64,000 bases of DNA from Rouxiella badensis (GCF_002093665.1 NZ_MRWE01000003.1:1-64000), one strand, 5' to 3'. Shown: positions 27,537 through 36,899, counted from the stretch's first letter. The notes: generated from the letters alone by a model not told the origin. Numbers and translations are program-made.

Positions 27537-28327
27537 AACTTAACGTCAGTCATAAGACGCATTACACCTATGCTCAGCAGGTCAAACGCAGCACCCAGTA
27601 TCTGCGCCTGACGCCGCAGAACTCGAGCCACCAGAAAATCCTGACTTGGGAGCTTAGCCTGCCTGAATACGCCACGCGCACCACCGACGCCTATGGCAAT
27701 GTGCTGCACGTATTGACCCTCGACCAGCCGCATCAGGCGATCACTATCGAAGCCAACGGCGTGGTCGAGATTGAGGACAACGCCGAGGACGATAACTTCG
27801 GCCATCTTTCCCCGCTGGTCTTTCTGCGCACCAGCCCGCTGACCCACGCCGACGGCGCGATTCGTGACTTCGCCTCGCGCTACTACCGTCCGCAGGCTCA
27901 GCATGAAAGCTTGTGCAACCTGATGGGTGAACTGCTGCTCAAGATGCCTTACAGTCCGGGCACCACGACGGTGAAAGACAGCGCCGCGCAGGCGTTTAGC
28001 GCCCAGCAGGGTGTCTGTCAGGATCATACCCACGTGTTCCTCGCCTGCTGTCGCAGTCTGGCAATTCCGGCGCGCTACGTCAGCGGCTATCTCTATAGCC
28101 AGGACAGCGAACACGTGGCGACCCACGCCTGGGCAGAGGCCTGGCTCGACGGGCGTTGGCAAAGTTTTGACGTGACCAATAATACTTGCCAGCCCAATCA
28201 ACATTTGAAACTCGCTATCGGTATAGATTATCTTGATGCCTGCCCGGTGCGCGGCATTCGGTTAGGGGGCGGCTGCGAAGATATGCACACTATTGCGGCG
28301 GTGCAGATACTCGATGTTCCCCAATAA
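27533..28327 (+). CDS. Transglutaminase-like cysteine protease/amidase
   Basis: A 264-residue protein with an N-terminal beta-rich transglutaminase-associated domain (about 1-95) and a transglutaminase core. The Cys-His-Asp triad is visible as GVCQDH (C162), HAWAEAW (H198) and SFDVTNN (D213). No signal peptide, so it is presumably cytosolic. Such proteins in this operon type are predicted to cleave or exchange amide bonds made by the ATP-grasp ligase. It starts inside the alpha-E stop codon (ATGA). Confidence 0.92.
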   Translation: MKLNVSHKTHYTYAQQVKRSTQYLRLTPQNSSHQKILTWELSLPEYATRTTDAYGNVLHVLTLDQPHQAITIEANGVVEIEDNAEDDNFGHLSPLVFLRTSPLTHADGAIRDFASRYYRPQAQHESLCNLMGELLLKMPYSPGTTTVKDSAAQAFSAQQGVCQDHTHVFLACCRSLAIPARYVSGYLYSQDSEHVATHAWAEAWLDGRWQSFDVTNNTCQPNQHLKLAIGIDYLDACPVRGIRLGGGCEDMHTIAAVQILDVPQ

Positions 28328-28395
28328 CTTAAGAACAAAGTCTCACTAAATAGCCGTTGATCCATCACAACCCTGACTGAATATAGGTAACTGGT

Positions 28396-29127
28396 ATGAC
28401 TTACTGTGTGGCCATGCGATTGTCCTCTGGCCTGGTTTTTGTTTCGGACTCGCGAACCAATGCTGGGGTGGACCATATTTCCACTTTCCGCAAACTGCAC
28501 GTCTTTCATCAGAGCGATGAACGCGTGATGGTGATTCAGAGTGCCGGCAATCTGGCGACCACACAGAGCATTCTCAGCCTGTTGCATCGTCGCTGTCTGG
28601 ATCCGCAGATGCCCAATATGCTTAACGTGGAGTCAATGTACGACGCCGCGAGCCTGCTGGGAGAAACGGTGCGGGAAGTGATAGCTCGCGACAGCGGTGC
28701 CAATCAGGGGGGAATGACCGACTTTAGCTGTAATTTGCTGCTCGGGGGGCAAATCAAGGACGAAGGTCTGCGCCTGTTCCACGTCTATCCACAGGGCAAT
28801 TTTATTGAGGCCACGCACGATACGCCGTATTTTCAGGTGGGTGAAAGCAAATACGGCAAGCCGATTATCGATCGCGTGCTGAGCTACGATACGGCGCTGG
28901 ATCAAGCGATGCAGTGCGCCCTGATTTCGATGGATTCGACGCTGCGCAGCAACCTCTCGGTCGGTCTGCCGCTCGACGTGATGATCTATCCTAAGGACAG
29001 TTTCAGCACCGCGCAGCAATACCGTATCACCGAAGATCATCCCTATTTCGCCATGATCCGCAAAGGCTGGGGCGAAGGATTGCTGAGCATTTTTGCCCAG
29101 CTGCCGCCGCTAAAGCTCGATAACTGA
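28396..29127 (+). CDS. anbu: Anbu proteasome-type peptidase (ancestral beta subunit)
   Basis: A 243-residue Ntn-hydrolase of the bacterial proteasome-homologue family Anbu (COG3484). After Met removal Thr2 becomes the N-terminal nucleophile (MTYCVAMRLSSGLVFVSDSRT); the SDSR motif supplies an Asp and Arg of the active site. Family blocks IQSAGNLATTQS, LLLGGQIKDEGLRLFHVYPQGNFI, and GESKYGKPIIDRVL follow. Anbu particles form open helical or ring assemblies in other bacteria; the substrate is unknown. It sits 68 bases after the transglutaminase gene as the last gene of the operon, followed by a terminator. Absent from E. coli K-12. Confidence 0.93.
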   Translation: MTYCVAMRLSSGLVFVSDSRTNAGVDHISTFRKLHVFHQSDERVMVIQSAGNLATTQSILSLLHRRCLDPQMPNMLNVESMYDAASLLGETVREVIARDSGANQGGMTDFSCNLLLGGQIKDEGLRLFHVYPQGNFIEATHDTPYFQVGESKYGKPIIDRVLSYDTALDQAMQCALISMDSTLRSNLSVGLPLDVMIYPKDSFSTAQQYRITEDHPYFAMIRKGWGEGLLSIFAQLPPLKLDN

Positions 29128-29135
29128 CGTGTTGC

Positions 29136-29163
29136 ACGGCCTTCATGCTGAGGGCCGTTTTTT
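29136..29163 (+). terminator. Terminator of the Anbu operon
   Basis: ACGGCC (29136-29141) pairs with GGCCGT (29153-29158), followed by TTTTTC. It lies 9 bases past the anbu stop and overlaps the 3' end of convergent ygjV. Confidence 0.8.
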
Positions 29164-29726
29164 CAGGCTGCTTCGGCCTGTGCCTCTTCTTTCTTCTCCA
29201 GCTGGGTCTCGACCGCGAAAGGATCGATGCCGCGCCGCTGCATCCGATAGAAACGTACGATATTAAAACCGTTCATTATCAGGAAACTGCCCTCGATCAG
29301 CGTACCGCCAATCGATCCCAGCCAGACGTTATGCGCCACCCAGCCGCAGGTTGAGCACCACATGATACAGCGCGTTTTCATGCCGCTGGTGCGAAACAGC
29401 GCCCAGGTACTCACCACCGTGCCGATAACCGGCAGCAGCTCCATCAGGTGTTTGGCCTTGCCGAGGCCGAAGATAAGCGTGAGCGAGATGAAGACCAGCA
29501 TCACCCACTGACTGCGGGTGCGTAGCGCCAGCTGAGTGCGGACGGCGTTGAGCAGCGCGGTGCTGCCTGCGGCATTGGCCCCCATCAGGATAAAATGCAC
29601 GCCGATAATGGCGCTGTAGGCGGAAAGCTGTTGTTTAAAACGGCGATCGCTACGGTTGAAAAACATGGTAATACCCACGCAAAAAGCGAGTAAACCAACA
29701 CCTTGAGCGAACCAGTAAAGCGACAT
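29163..29726 (-). CDS. ygjV: Inner-membrane protein YgjV
   Basis: A 187-residue multi-spanning membrane protein of unknown function. It begins MSLYWFAQGVGLLAFCVGITMFFNR and contains FKQQLSAYSAIIGVHFILMG, LLPVIGTVVSTWALF and SIGGTLIEGSFLIMNGFNI, closely following E. coli YgjV (183 residues). The start at 29726 is chosen by homology; a longer reading adds 31 polar residues with no support. As in E. coli it lies next to uxaA. A GCGGCGTTTT/AAAACGCCGC hairpin (29803-29827) lies between. Confidence 0.9.
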   Translation of the reverse strand: MSLYWFAQGVGLLAFCVGITMFFNRSDRRFKQQLSAYSAIIGVHFILMGANAAGSTALLNAVRTQLALRTRSQWVMLVFISLTLIFGLGKAKHLMELLPVIGTVVSTWALFRTSGMKTRCIMWCSTCGWVAHNVWLGSIGGTLIEGSFLIMNGFNIVRFYRMQRRGIDPFAVETQLEKKEEAQAEAA

Positions 29727-29802
29727 AGTGCGACGTCCCCGTGATACCCGGAAAAAACCTTCTGTTTGTGTACCGATTGCGGGGGACGACAGGCAGAAAG
29801 CT

Positions 29803-29827
29803 GCGGCGTTTTTTAACAAAACGCCGC
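29803..29827 (-). terminator. Stem-loop between uxaA and ygjV
   Basis: 10-base inverted repeat GCGGCGTTTT/AAAACGCCGC with a 5-base loop, 26 bases after the uxaA stop on the minus strand. T residues lie inside the stem rather than after it. It could attenuate read-through from uxaCA into ygjV. Confidence 0.5.
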
Positions 29828-29853
29828 ATTATGCTAGCCTTATTTAACAATTG

Positions 29854-31344
29854 TTACAATGTGACCCCGCTTTTAAAAATGGCTAATTCGCGAAAATCAT
29901 TGAGCTCATTTTTACTCTGTTTGCCGTTGGCTATCTCTACGATCAACGAGACGAATTCGTCGAGCAACTGATCCATCGGCGTATCGTGGATCAAACGGCC
30001 CGCATCGAAATCAATCCAGTGCGGTTTCTTGTTGGCCAGCTCGCTGTTGGTCGCCAGTTTGATGGTCGGCACAAAGCCGCCATAAGGCGTACCACGACCG
30101 GTGCTGAACAACACCATATGGCAACCTGCTCCGGCCAGTGCGCTGGTCGCGACCGCGTCGTTACCCGGTGCGCTAAGCAGATTCAGCCCAGGCTGGCGAA
30201 GACGTTCGCCGTATTTCAGCACGTCCACCACCTGGCTCTGACCGGCCTTTTGCGTACAGCCCAGCGATTTCTCTTCAAGCGTCGTTATTCCCCCCGCCTT
30301 GTTGCCCGGCGACGGGTTCTCGTAAATCGGCTGCTGATGAGCAATGAAGTACTTTTTAAAGTCGTTGACCATGCTGACGGTCTTCTCAAAAGTCGCCTCA
30401 TCACGGCAGCGGCTCATCAAAATGCGCTCGGCACCAAACATCTCTGGCACTTCGGTTAATACTGAAGTCCCCCCGTTAGCTATCACGTAGTCGGAGAAAC
30501 GACCGAGCAGCGGATTCGCAGTGATCCCAGACAGCCCGTCTGATCCGCCGCATTCCAGCCCGAACTTCAGCTCGCTGAGTTTCCCCGGCGTGCGTTTATC
30601 GACCAGCATCGCCTGATAGAGTTCGTGCAGACGTTCAACGCCCGCCTCGACTTCATCATCAAATTTCTGACACACCATAAAGCGTACGCGCTGTTCGTCG
30701 ACCTCACCGAGGGTCTCACGGAACACGTCAACCTGATTGTTTTCACAGCCCAGACCAATCACCAGCACCGCACCGGCGTTAGGATGACGGACCATGTTTT
30801 GCAACATAACGCGCGTATTTTCATGATCTTGTCCCAACTGTGAGCAGCCGAACGGGTGAGTGAAAATATGTACGCCATCGATCCCTTCCGCCTGCGCGGT
30901 TTCCTTAAGGAAACGTTGCTGGATCATACGGGCGATGCCGTTTACACAACCCACCGTTGGCACTATCCATAGCTCGTTGCGAATACCGACCAAGCCATTA
31001 TCTCGGCGATAGATTGAGACCTCTCTGTCAGCCTTTTGCCCGGGAATCTGATTGAAGGCAGGCTGGTACTGATATTCATCCAGGCTATTGAGATTCGTCT
31101 TGGCATTCTGAGAATGGATATGCTCCCCGGCGGCTATTACGCTAAGCGCATGGCCAATCGGCAAACCGTACTTGATGATGTTCTCTCCGCTGTCGATGAC
31201 CCGAAGAGCGAATTTGTGGCCACGCACTACCGGCTGAACCAGCTGAATCGCCTGACCGGCGACCTCAATCTGTTCCCCCTCGGCCAAATCACGCAGCGCA
31301 ACGGCAACATTATCTGTGGAATGAATTTGAATCGTACTTTTCAT
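29854..31344 (-). CDS. uxaA: Altronate dehydratase UxaA
   Basis: Converts D-altronate to 2-keto-3-deoxygluconate in galacturonate catabolism. From ATG 31344 (AAGAGG upstream) it has 496 residues, as in E. coli (495). The N-terminal SAF domain (about 1-90, MKSTIQIHSTDNVAVALRDLAEGE) precedes the catalytic region with GCVNGIARMI, THPFGCSQLGQDHENT, GLGCENNQVD, ECGGSDGLSGITANP and the C-terminal STGRGTPYGG; conserved Cys and His presumably bind iron. An upstream extension in the same frame is not conserved. Second gene after uxaC with 80 bases between. Confidence 0.97.
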   Translation of the reverse strand: MKSTIQIHSTDNVAVALRDLAEGEQIEVAGQAIQLVQPVVRGHKFALRVIDSGENIIKYGLPIGHALSVIAAGEHIHSQNAKTNLNSLDEYQYQPAFNQIPGQKADREVSIYRRDNGLVGIRNELWIVPTVGCVNGIARMIQQRFLKETAQAEGIDGVHIFTHPFGCSQLGQDHENTRVMLQNMVRHPNAGAVLVIGLGCENNQVDVFRETLGEVDEQRVRFMVCQKFDDEVEAGVERLHELYQAMLVDKRTPGKLSELKFGLECGGSDGLSGITANPLLGRFSDYVIANGGTSVLTEVPEMFGAERILMSRCRDEATFEKTVSMVNDFKKYFIAHQQPIYENPSPGNKAGGITTLEEKSLGCTQKAGQSQVVDVLKYGERLRQPGLNLLSAPGNDAVATSALAGAGCHMVLFSTGRGTPYGGFVPTIKLATNSELANKKPHWIDFDAGRLIHDTPMDQLLDEFVSLIVEIANGKQSKNELNDFRELAIFKSGVTL

Positions 31345-31424
31345 AGACAACCTCTTAACCCTCTGCCGTAGCTGCTGCGCGCATTCCACGATGTTCTCTC
31401 GATATTCAGTACCGACGTGCGGGA

Positions 31425-32837
31425 CTAATTCAGTTCGATGCCGAAATACTCTTTGGCATTGTCGAAACAGATATTTTTGACCATTTCGCCCAGTAGGTTG
31501 ATGTCGTTCGGCGCTTCCCCCTCTGCAACCCAGCGACCGATCATCTGGCACAGGATGCGACGGAAATATTCATGACGCGTATAGGACAGGAAGCTGCGGC
31601 TGTCGGTCAGCATACCGACGAAGCGGCTCAGTAGACCCATGTTCGCCAGTTGCAACATCTGACGCTGCATGCCGTCCTTTTGATCGTTAAACCACCAGGC
31701 GGAGCCATACTGCATCTTGCCGCGTACGCCCTCGCCCTGGAAGTTGCCGGCCATAGTGGCAAGAACCTCGTTGTCGCGCGGGTTAAGCCCATAAAGAATG
31801 GTCTTCGGTAGGCCACCGTTTTTGCCCTGTGCGCCCAGCAAGCGGGACAGTGGCTCGGCCAGTGGCCTATCGTTGATGGAATCAAAACCAACGTCAGGAC
31901 CCAGAACTTCGAGCATTTTGGTGTTGTTATTGCGCAGCGCCCCGATGTGGTACTGCTGCGCCCATTCACGGCGGTGATATTCAGAACCCAGGAACAGCAG
32001 CACAGCGGTCTTGAATTGCGCACTTTCTTGTTGAGTCGGCAGCTTGCCGCTCAGGCGACGCGTCAGAATCCCGTCCAGCGTTGTCTCATCGGCTTCGGCA
32101 TACACCACCACGTCAAGCGCGTGATCCGACACCTTACAACCGTGCGCCGCAAAGTGATCCAGGCGTTTTTTCAAGGCGTCACACAGGGTGCTAAAACGGG
32201 AAATTTCGGTATCAGAAACCTGCGACAGGCGCTGCAGATAGTCATTAAATCCAGGAGCATCGATGTTAAAGGCTTTATCAGGCCGCCAGCTCGGCAATAC
32301 CTTGATTTTAAAAGAGGGGTCATCAGCAATGACCTTGTGGTGTTCCAGCGAATCAACAGGATCGTCGGTAGTGCCCGCCATTTTGACATTCATCTGCTGC
32401 ATGATCCCACGCGCCGAGAAGCTGTCCTGCGCCAGTTGCTCTTGCGTTTTGTCCCAGATTTCATCCGCCGTCGCCGGTGAAAGCAGCTTGCCTGTGATAC
32501 CAAAAGGACGACGTAACTCGAGATGAGTCCAGATATACAGAGGATTACCCAGGGTGTGAGGAACCGTAGCAGCCCAGGCGTCAAACTTTTGCCTGTCGGT
32601 TGCGTCGCCGGTACACAGAGATTCCGCCACGCCGTTAGCCCGCATCGCACGCCATTTATAGTGATCGCCCTTCAACCAGATGTCATACAGATTCTTGAAA
32701 CGATAGTTCTGCGCGATTTGCTCAGGCGGCAGATGGCAATGGTAATCAAATATCGGTTGGTCTTTGGCGTATTCATGATACAGGCGACGGGCAACTTCAG
32801 TGTCCAGCAGGAAATCTTCCGGTAAAAACTGCGACAT
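31425..32837 (-). CDS. uxaC: Glucuronate isomerase UxaC
   Basis: Isomerises D-glucuronate to D-fructuronate and D-galacturonate to D-tagaturonate. The 470 residues equal E. coli UxaC, starting [24 protein letters not shown] with GAGGAAG upstream. The TIM-barrel metal motif is seen as [10 protein letters not shown] (about residue 27) and the later [18 protein letters not shown] segment is typical. Divergent from exuT; uxaB is not adjacent. CRP-like and ExuR-like sequences lie in the shared upstream region. Confidence 0.97.
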   Translation of the reverse strand: MSQFLPEDFLLDTEVARRLYHEYAKDQPIFDYHCHLPPEQIAQNYRFKNLYDIWLKGDHYKWRAMRANGVAESLCTGDATDRQKFDAWAATVPHTLGNPLYIWTHLELRRPFGITGKLLSPATADEIWDKTQEQLAQDSFSARGIMQQMNVKMAGTTDDPVDSLEHHKVIADDPSFKIKVLPSWRPDKAFNIDAPGFNDYLQRLSQVSDTEISRFSTLCDALKKRLDHFAAHGCKVSDHALDVVVYAEADETTLDGILTRRLSGKLPTQQESAQFKTAVLLFLGSEYHRREWAQQYHIGALRNNNTKMLEVLGPDVGFDSINDRPLAEPLSRLLGAQGKNGGLPKTILYGLNPRDNEVLATMAGNFQGEGVRGKMQYGSAWWFNDQKDGMQRQMLQLANMGLLSRFVGMLTDSRSFLSYTRHEYFRRILCQMIGRWVAEGEAPNDINLLGEMVKNICFDNAKEYFGIELN

Positions 32838-32983
32838 GTTGGCTTCCTCTTGTTCCATTGCGATCTGATAAAGACCTGATTGAGTCCTGAGTTCGATCTG
32901 AGTTATCACTGCGTTAAACAAAGTTATCACACCAATTTAAGATACAGTCCAGCGCTATTTATGGCCTTTGCTGGCGTGATAAT

Positions 32984-32999
32984 TGCGAAACAGATCACA
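32984..32999. promoter_or_regulatory. CRP-like site nearer uxaC
   Basis: TGCGA-AACAGA-TCACA matches 9 of 10 consensus positions of TGTGA-N6-TCACA. It is about 150 bases upstream of the uxaC start. CRP activation of hexuronate genes is known in E. coli. Confidence 0.6.
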
Positions 33000-33084
33000 A
33001 AAATACCCATAAATCACTGATTTTGATATTTTTGTCACATAAATCATTCTGAGCGCTATTATCCACACTCTTTAAAAGTGATTT

Positions 33085-33100
33085 TGTGATGTCACTCAAA
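33085..33100. promoter_or_regulatory. CRP-like site nearer exuT
   Basis: TGTGA-TGTCAC-TCAAA matches 8 of 10 consensus positions, about 165 bases upstream of the exuT start. Confidence 0.5.
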
Positions 33101-33262
33101 TTTTAAATCTGTATGACAAGTTATCTTGATTTCGCCCTGTGAAGATCAAGTTGTGATCGTTTGCCACAACGTTCAGCGGTTCACGCGGCATGGTTGTCCC
33201 CTTGACGACGAGACCTGCAGACGTGCAATCCACAGCTTGCTTCTTTTATTGGAGAGATTTGA

Positions 33263-34555
33263 ATGCGTAAGATCAAAGGGTTACGCTGGTACATGATCGC
33301 GCTCGTGACGGTTGGTACCATTCTGGGTTATCTGACACGCAACGCTATTGCCGTTGCGGCACCCACGTTACAAGATCAACTTCATGTCACCACTCAACAG
33401 TATTCGTATATTATCGCCGCCTACTCCGCCTGCTACACCCTCATGCAACCCGTTGCCGGCTACGTGCTGGACATCATGGGCACCAAGGTCGGCTACGCGA
33501 TGTTCGCCATTCTGTGGGCATTGTTCTGCGCCGCCACGGCGCTGGCCAGCAGTTGGGGCGGACTGGCTATCGCACGCGGCGCAGTAGGTATGGCAGAAGC
33601 GGCAATGATCCCCGCCGGTCTCAAAGCCAGCAGCGAATGGTTTCCCGCCAAGGAGCGTTCAATAGCCGTCGGCTATTTCAACGTCGGCTCTTCCATAGGC
33701 GGCATGATTGCGCCACCGCTGGTGGTGTGGGCGATTGTGATGCACAGCTGGCAGCTGGCGTTTATTATCACCGGCGCACTGAGCCTGATTTGGGCACTGT
33801 GCTGGCTGGTGTTCTACAAGCATCCGAAAGACCAGAAAAAGCTGAGTGAAGAAGAGCGTGAATACATTCTCGGCGGTCAGGAAACTCAGCATCACACGAC
33901 CAATCAGAAAAAGATGTCAGTCCGGGAAATACTGCGCAACCGTCAATTCTGGGGCATCGCGCTGCCACGCTTTCTGGCAGAACCTGCGTGGGGGACTTTC
34001 AATGCCTGGATCCCGCTGTTTATGTTCAAGGTTTACGGCTTCAACCTGAAAGAGATTGCGATGTTTGCCTGGCTGCCCATGCTGTTCGCCGATCTTGGCT
34101 GCATTATCGGCGGATATTTGCCAACTTTGTTCCAAAAATACTTCAAGGTTAACCTGATAGTGTCCCGCAAACTGGTGGTCACCATGGGTGCGGTATTGAT
34201 GATTGGCCCAGGCCTGATCGGTTTGTTCACCAGTCCCTACGTCGCTATCGCCCTGCTTTGCGTCGGCGGCTTTGCCCACCAGTCGTTGTCAGGCTCGCTT
34301 ATCACGCTCTCTTCAGACGTGTTTGGCCGCAATGAGGTGGCGACGGCAAACGGATTGACCGGCATGGCAGCGTGGACAGCCAGTACGCTGTTTGCGCTGG
34401 TGGTCGGTGCACTGGCCGACACCATTGGCTTCAGCCCGCTGTTCGCCGCCCTCTCGGTCTTCGACCTGCTGGGCGCTATCATCATCTGGACCGTACTGCA
34501 AAATCGCTCCGCCGTTAACCCGGTATCCGTACCGATGCACGCGGCAAAAGCCTGA
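33263..34555 (+). CDS. exuT: Hexuronate transporter ExuT
   Basis: MFS anion:cation symporter taking up galacturonate and glucuronate. The 430-residue protein has about 12 membrane helices with the usual central cytoplasmic loop (about 190-220, charged KHPKDQKKLSEEEREYILGG). It starts MRKIKGLRWYMIALVTVGTILGYLTRNAIAVAAP, close to E. coli ExuT, with GGAGAG 8 bases before. Divergent from uxaCA and followed by exuR, so uptake, catabolism and regulation are clustered. Confidence 0.96.
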   Translation: MRKIKGLRWYMIALVTVGTILGYLTRNAIAVAAPTLQDQLHVTTQQYSYIIAAYSACYTLMQPVAGYVLDIMGTKVGYAMFAILWALFCAATALASSWGGLAIARGAVGMAEAAMIPAGLKASSEWFPAKERSIAVGYFNVGSSIGGMIAPPLVVWAIVMHSWQLAFIITGALSLIWALCWLVFYKHPKDQKKLSEEEREYILGGQETQHHTTNQKKMSVREILRNRQFWGIALPRFLAEPAWGTFNAWIPLFMFKVYGFNLKEIAMFAWLPMLFADLGCIIGGYLPTLFQKYFKVNLIVSRKLVVTMGAVLMIGPGLIGLFTSPYVAIALLCVGGFAHQSLSGSLITLSSDVFGRNEVATANGLTGMAAWTASTLFALVVGALADTIGFSPLFAALSVFDLLGAIIIWTVLQNRSAVNPVSVPMHAAKA

Positions 34556-34650
34556 GTTTTTTCTTAGCCCGTCTTAATCTCCTGAGTCTTCTATGAAGAG
34601 ATGGCGTCAGGACGGGCATTCCCTTTCCCCGATGACGCAATTGCTCGTAT

Positions 34651-34665
34651 ACTGGTATAACAAGT
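34651..34665 (+). promoter_or_regulatory. Putative ExuR autoregulatory operator
   Basis: ACTGGT-ATA-ACAAGT is an imperfect palindrome of the TGGTATACCA type bound by UxuR/ExuR GntR regulators, 50 bases ahead of exuR. It overlaps a possible -10 (TATAAC), consistent with autorepression. Motif-based only. Confidence 0.45.
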
Positions 34666-34714
34666 GGTCACAACCTCTCCTTATTCTTATTTTGCTAACC
34701 AAAGAGCCTTAACC

Positions 34715-35497
34715 ATGGAACCGACCGAATCCAGACGTCTTTACCAACAGCTTGCTGCCACGCTAAAAGACCGCGTGGAGAAAGGCGTCTATCCCGTGGG
34801 CGAGAAACTTCCCGCCGAGCGCCTGATCTCCGAAGAGATGAGCGTCAGCCGTACCGTAGTGCGCGAGGCGATCATCATGCTGGAAGTGGAAGGCTACGTT
34901 GAGGTTCGTAAGGGGTCAGGCATACACGTGATGTCGAACCAGCAACGAAATCTGGTGGTGACCGACTCGGAAGGCGAGTTTGCGTCGGCGGGCCCGTTCG
35001 AACTGCTTCAGGCGCGTCAGCTCATCGAAAGCAATATTGCCGAGTTCGCGGCAACGCAGGTGACCAAACAGGACATCATACGCCTGATGGAGATTCAGGA
35101 GCAGGCGCGTCAGGAAGACCGTTTCCGCGATTCACAATGGGACCTGCAGTTTCACATTCAGGTTGCGCAATCCACGCAGAACAGTGCGTTAGCAAGCATT
35201 GTTGAGAAGATGTGGAGCCAGCGTCTGCACAACCCCTATTGGCGCAAGCTGCACGAGCATATTGATGAAAAATCGATTGAAAGCTGGTGTGAGGATCACG
35301 ACCTTATTCTGAAGGCGCTCATCCGCCGCGACCCCAATGCTGCCAAACTGGCAATGTGGCAACATCTCGAAAATACCAAGCAAATGCTGTTTCGCGCCAC
35401 CAGCGACGATTTCGAATTCAACGTCGACCGCTATCTTTACACCGAGAACCCGGTTGTGCATCTCGACTCTACGGTACTCGGTCAGAAAAAAGCCTAA
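34715..35497 (+). CDS. exuR: Hexuronate regulon repressor ExuR (GntR/FadR type)
   Basis: Represses hexuronate genes in the absence of inducer. The 260-residue protein begins [24 protein letters not shown]; the winged helix-turn-helix (about 10-75) contains [21 protein letters not shown] and [14 protein letters not shown]. The C-terminal FCD effector domain has [27 protein letters not shown] and HLENTKQML. The longer in-frame reading from 34664 is not conserved; AAGAG precedes ATG 34715. It follows exuT after 159 bases with its own operator-like site. Confidence 0.96.
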   Translation: MEPTESRRLYQQLAATLKDRVEKGVYPVGEKLPAERLISEEMSVSRTVVREAIIMLEVEGYVEVRKGSGIHVMSNQQRNLVVTDSEGEFASAGPFELLQARQLIESNIAEFAATQVTKQDIIRLMEIQEQARQEDRFRDSQWDLQFHIQVAQSTQNSALASIVEKMWSQRLHNPYWRKLHEHIDEKSIESWCEDHDLILKALIRRDPNAAKLAMWQHLENTKQMLFRATSDDFEFNVDRYLYTENPVVHLDSTVLGQKKA

Positions 35498-35800
35498 ACG
35501 GCACTCTCCCGCAACAAGTATTTCACTTTCCATTTTGTTAGCGGCGGCTTTCTGAAAGCCGCCTGCTGTCTACTTCGCGGCCCTCAGGCTGTCAAACTTC
35601 GTGCAGTAATGTCAGCCTGTGTAAAAACCCCCTCAAAAGTTAAACCAAAGCCCACTATTCGCCAGAATTGCCTGTTTCGATGATTGATACTTTGTTACAG
35701 TTAGACCAGTTTTCTTACGGCCTTTTGGCGAAAGCAACATTCTTGAATCGCGGGCATTCTTGGATCCCGGGCTTAGTGCATTACGGAGTTTCTTAGCCAC
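35498..35800. other. exuR-yqjA intergenic region
   Basis: 303 bases. A perfect stem-loop GGCGGCTTTC-T-GAAAGCCGCC (35543-35563) follows exuR and probably ends its transcript, though no T tract follows. The rest presumably holds the yqjA promoter; in E. coli this is CpxR-controlled, but I could not find a well-spaced GTAAA pair. Confidence 0.5.
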
Positions 35801-36481
35801 ATGGAAATTATCAGCTCACTCATGCATGCCCTTTGGCAGCAAGATTACGAGACATTGGCCAACCCCTCGCTGGTTTGGACTTTGTATATCGTGCTGTTCA
35901 CGATTATTTTCCTTGAGAATGGCCTGCTGCCAGCGGCTTTCCTGCCGGGCGACAGCCTGCTGATTCTGGTTGGCGTACTGATTGCCAAAGGCGCGATGAG
36001 TTTTCCACTGACGCTCGTCCTGCTGACCACGGCGGCCAGTCTGGGCTGCTGGTTGAGTTACATTCAGGGCCGATGGCTCGGCAACTCCCGCGTCGTGCAG
36101 GGGTGGCTAGCGCATCTGCCCGTACAGTATCACGAACGCGCGCATCAGCTGTTTCATCGCCACGGACTGTCGGCGCTGCTGGTCGGGCGTTTTTTAGCCT
36201 TCGTTCGCACACTGTTGCCGACCATTGCCGGATTATCCGGCCTCAGTAACGCACGTTTTCAGTTTTTTAACTGGATCAGCGCCTTCCTGTGGATAGCGAT
36301 TCTGACCAGTCTTGGCTATGCCATCGGCAAAACGCCGCTGTTTAGGAAGTATGAAGACCAACTAATGCTCTGCCTGATGCTGCTCCCGCTGCTGTTACTG
36401 GTCGTCGGTCTCTTAGGCTCGGTGGTGGTGTTATGGAAAAAGAAAAAGGCCAATCGCGTGGCTAAAGGCAAAAATGCATGA
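35801..36481 (+). CDS. yqjA: DedA-family membrane protein YqjA
   Basis: DedA/VTT-domain inner-membrane protein. In E. coli YqjA supports proton-motive-force dependent alkaline tolerance and drug resistance. The 226 residues show the family features: acidic [16 protein letters not shown] (about 36-51, with the essential Glu and Asp) and [21 protein letters not shown] (about 128-148, with two essential Arg). The C-terminus has a basic tail ([14 protein letters not shown]). Overlapping or adjacent mzrA downstream forms the yqjA-mzrA unit seen in E. coli. Confidence 0.95.
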   Translation: MEIISSLMHALWQQDYETLANPSLVWTLYIVLFTIIFLENGLLPAAFLPGDSLLILVGVLIAKGAMSFPLTLVLLTTAASLGCWLSYIQGRWLGNSRVVQGWLAHLPVQYHERAHQLFHRHGLSALLVGRFLAFVRTLLPTIAGLSGLSNARFQFFNWISAFLWIAILTSLGYAIGKTPLFRKYEDQLMLCLMLLPLLLLVVGLLGSVVVLWKKKKANRVAKGKNA

Positions 36482-36509
36482 ACTCGCAGCGCCTGACAGG
36501 ATTTTACGC

Positions 36510-36899
36510 ATGTTGAAATTCGCGTTCTCAAAAGGCTATATCCTCTGGCCACTGACATTTTTGGTTCTGCTGATGCTGACAACGGTCGGTGTTATTGCGT
36601 TTCCTAAAACTCCAGAAAACAGCGACGCGCTGAAAATCAGCCCTGCTCATACCGGTGAAGACTTACCCGATGGCTTTACGCTGTATCAGGGACTGAGCCA
36701 ACGCGGCGTGGAGATCGAAAGTATCACGCCTGCCAACGGCAGCCTGGTTGTGAAGCTTCACTCCTCCATACAGCAGCATTTGGCGCAGGAAACCCTGAAG
36801 TCGATTCTGCCCTCTGGCTATAAAATTCAACCTTACAGTCATGAACCTTCCCATGAGTGGGCCAATAAATTTAACCGTGACCAGTCCCATTTCGGTTAA
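36510..36899 (+). CDS. mzrA: EnvZ/OmpR modulator MzrA
   Basis: Small single-pass inner-membrane protein that stimulates EnvZ and connects Cpx to OmpR signalling. From ATG 36510 (AGGA 8 bases upstream) it has 129 residues, close to E. coli (127); an earlier ATG at 36474 overlapping yqjA is possible. One membrane helix (about 11-32) is followed by a periplasmic domain with LPDGFTLYQGLSQRGVEIESITPANGSLVVKL. Identification rests on the layout and position between yqjA and yqjC. Confidence 0.85.
   Translation: MLKFAFSKGYILWPLTFLVLLMLTTVGVIAFPKTPENSDALKISPAHTGEDLPDGFTLYQGLSQRGVEIESITPANGSLVVKLHSSIQQHLAQETLKSILPSGYKIQPYSHEPSHEWANKFNRDQSHFG

Larger units (their letters stand above)
32838..33262. other. 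uxaC-exuT divergent regulatory region
   Basis: 425 bases without a gene. It contains two CRP-like sites (32984-32999 and 33085-33100), a half operator-like sequence (ACCAATTT at 32931-32938, the AAATTGGT half on the uxaC strand), and AGTTATCAC repeated at 32901-32909 and 32922-32930, 21 bases apart and thus on the same DNA face. This is the expected place for ExuR repression and catabolite activation of both units. Confidence 0.55.
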
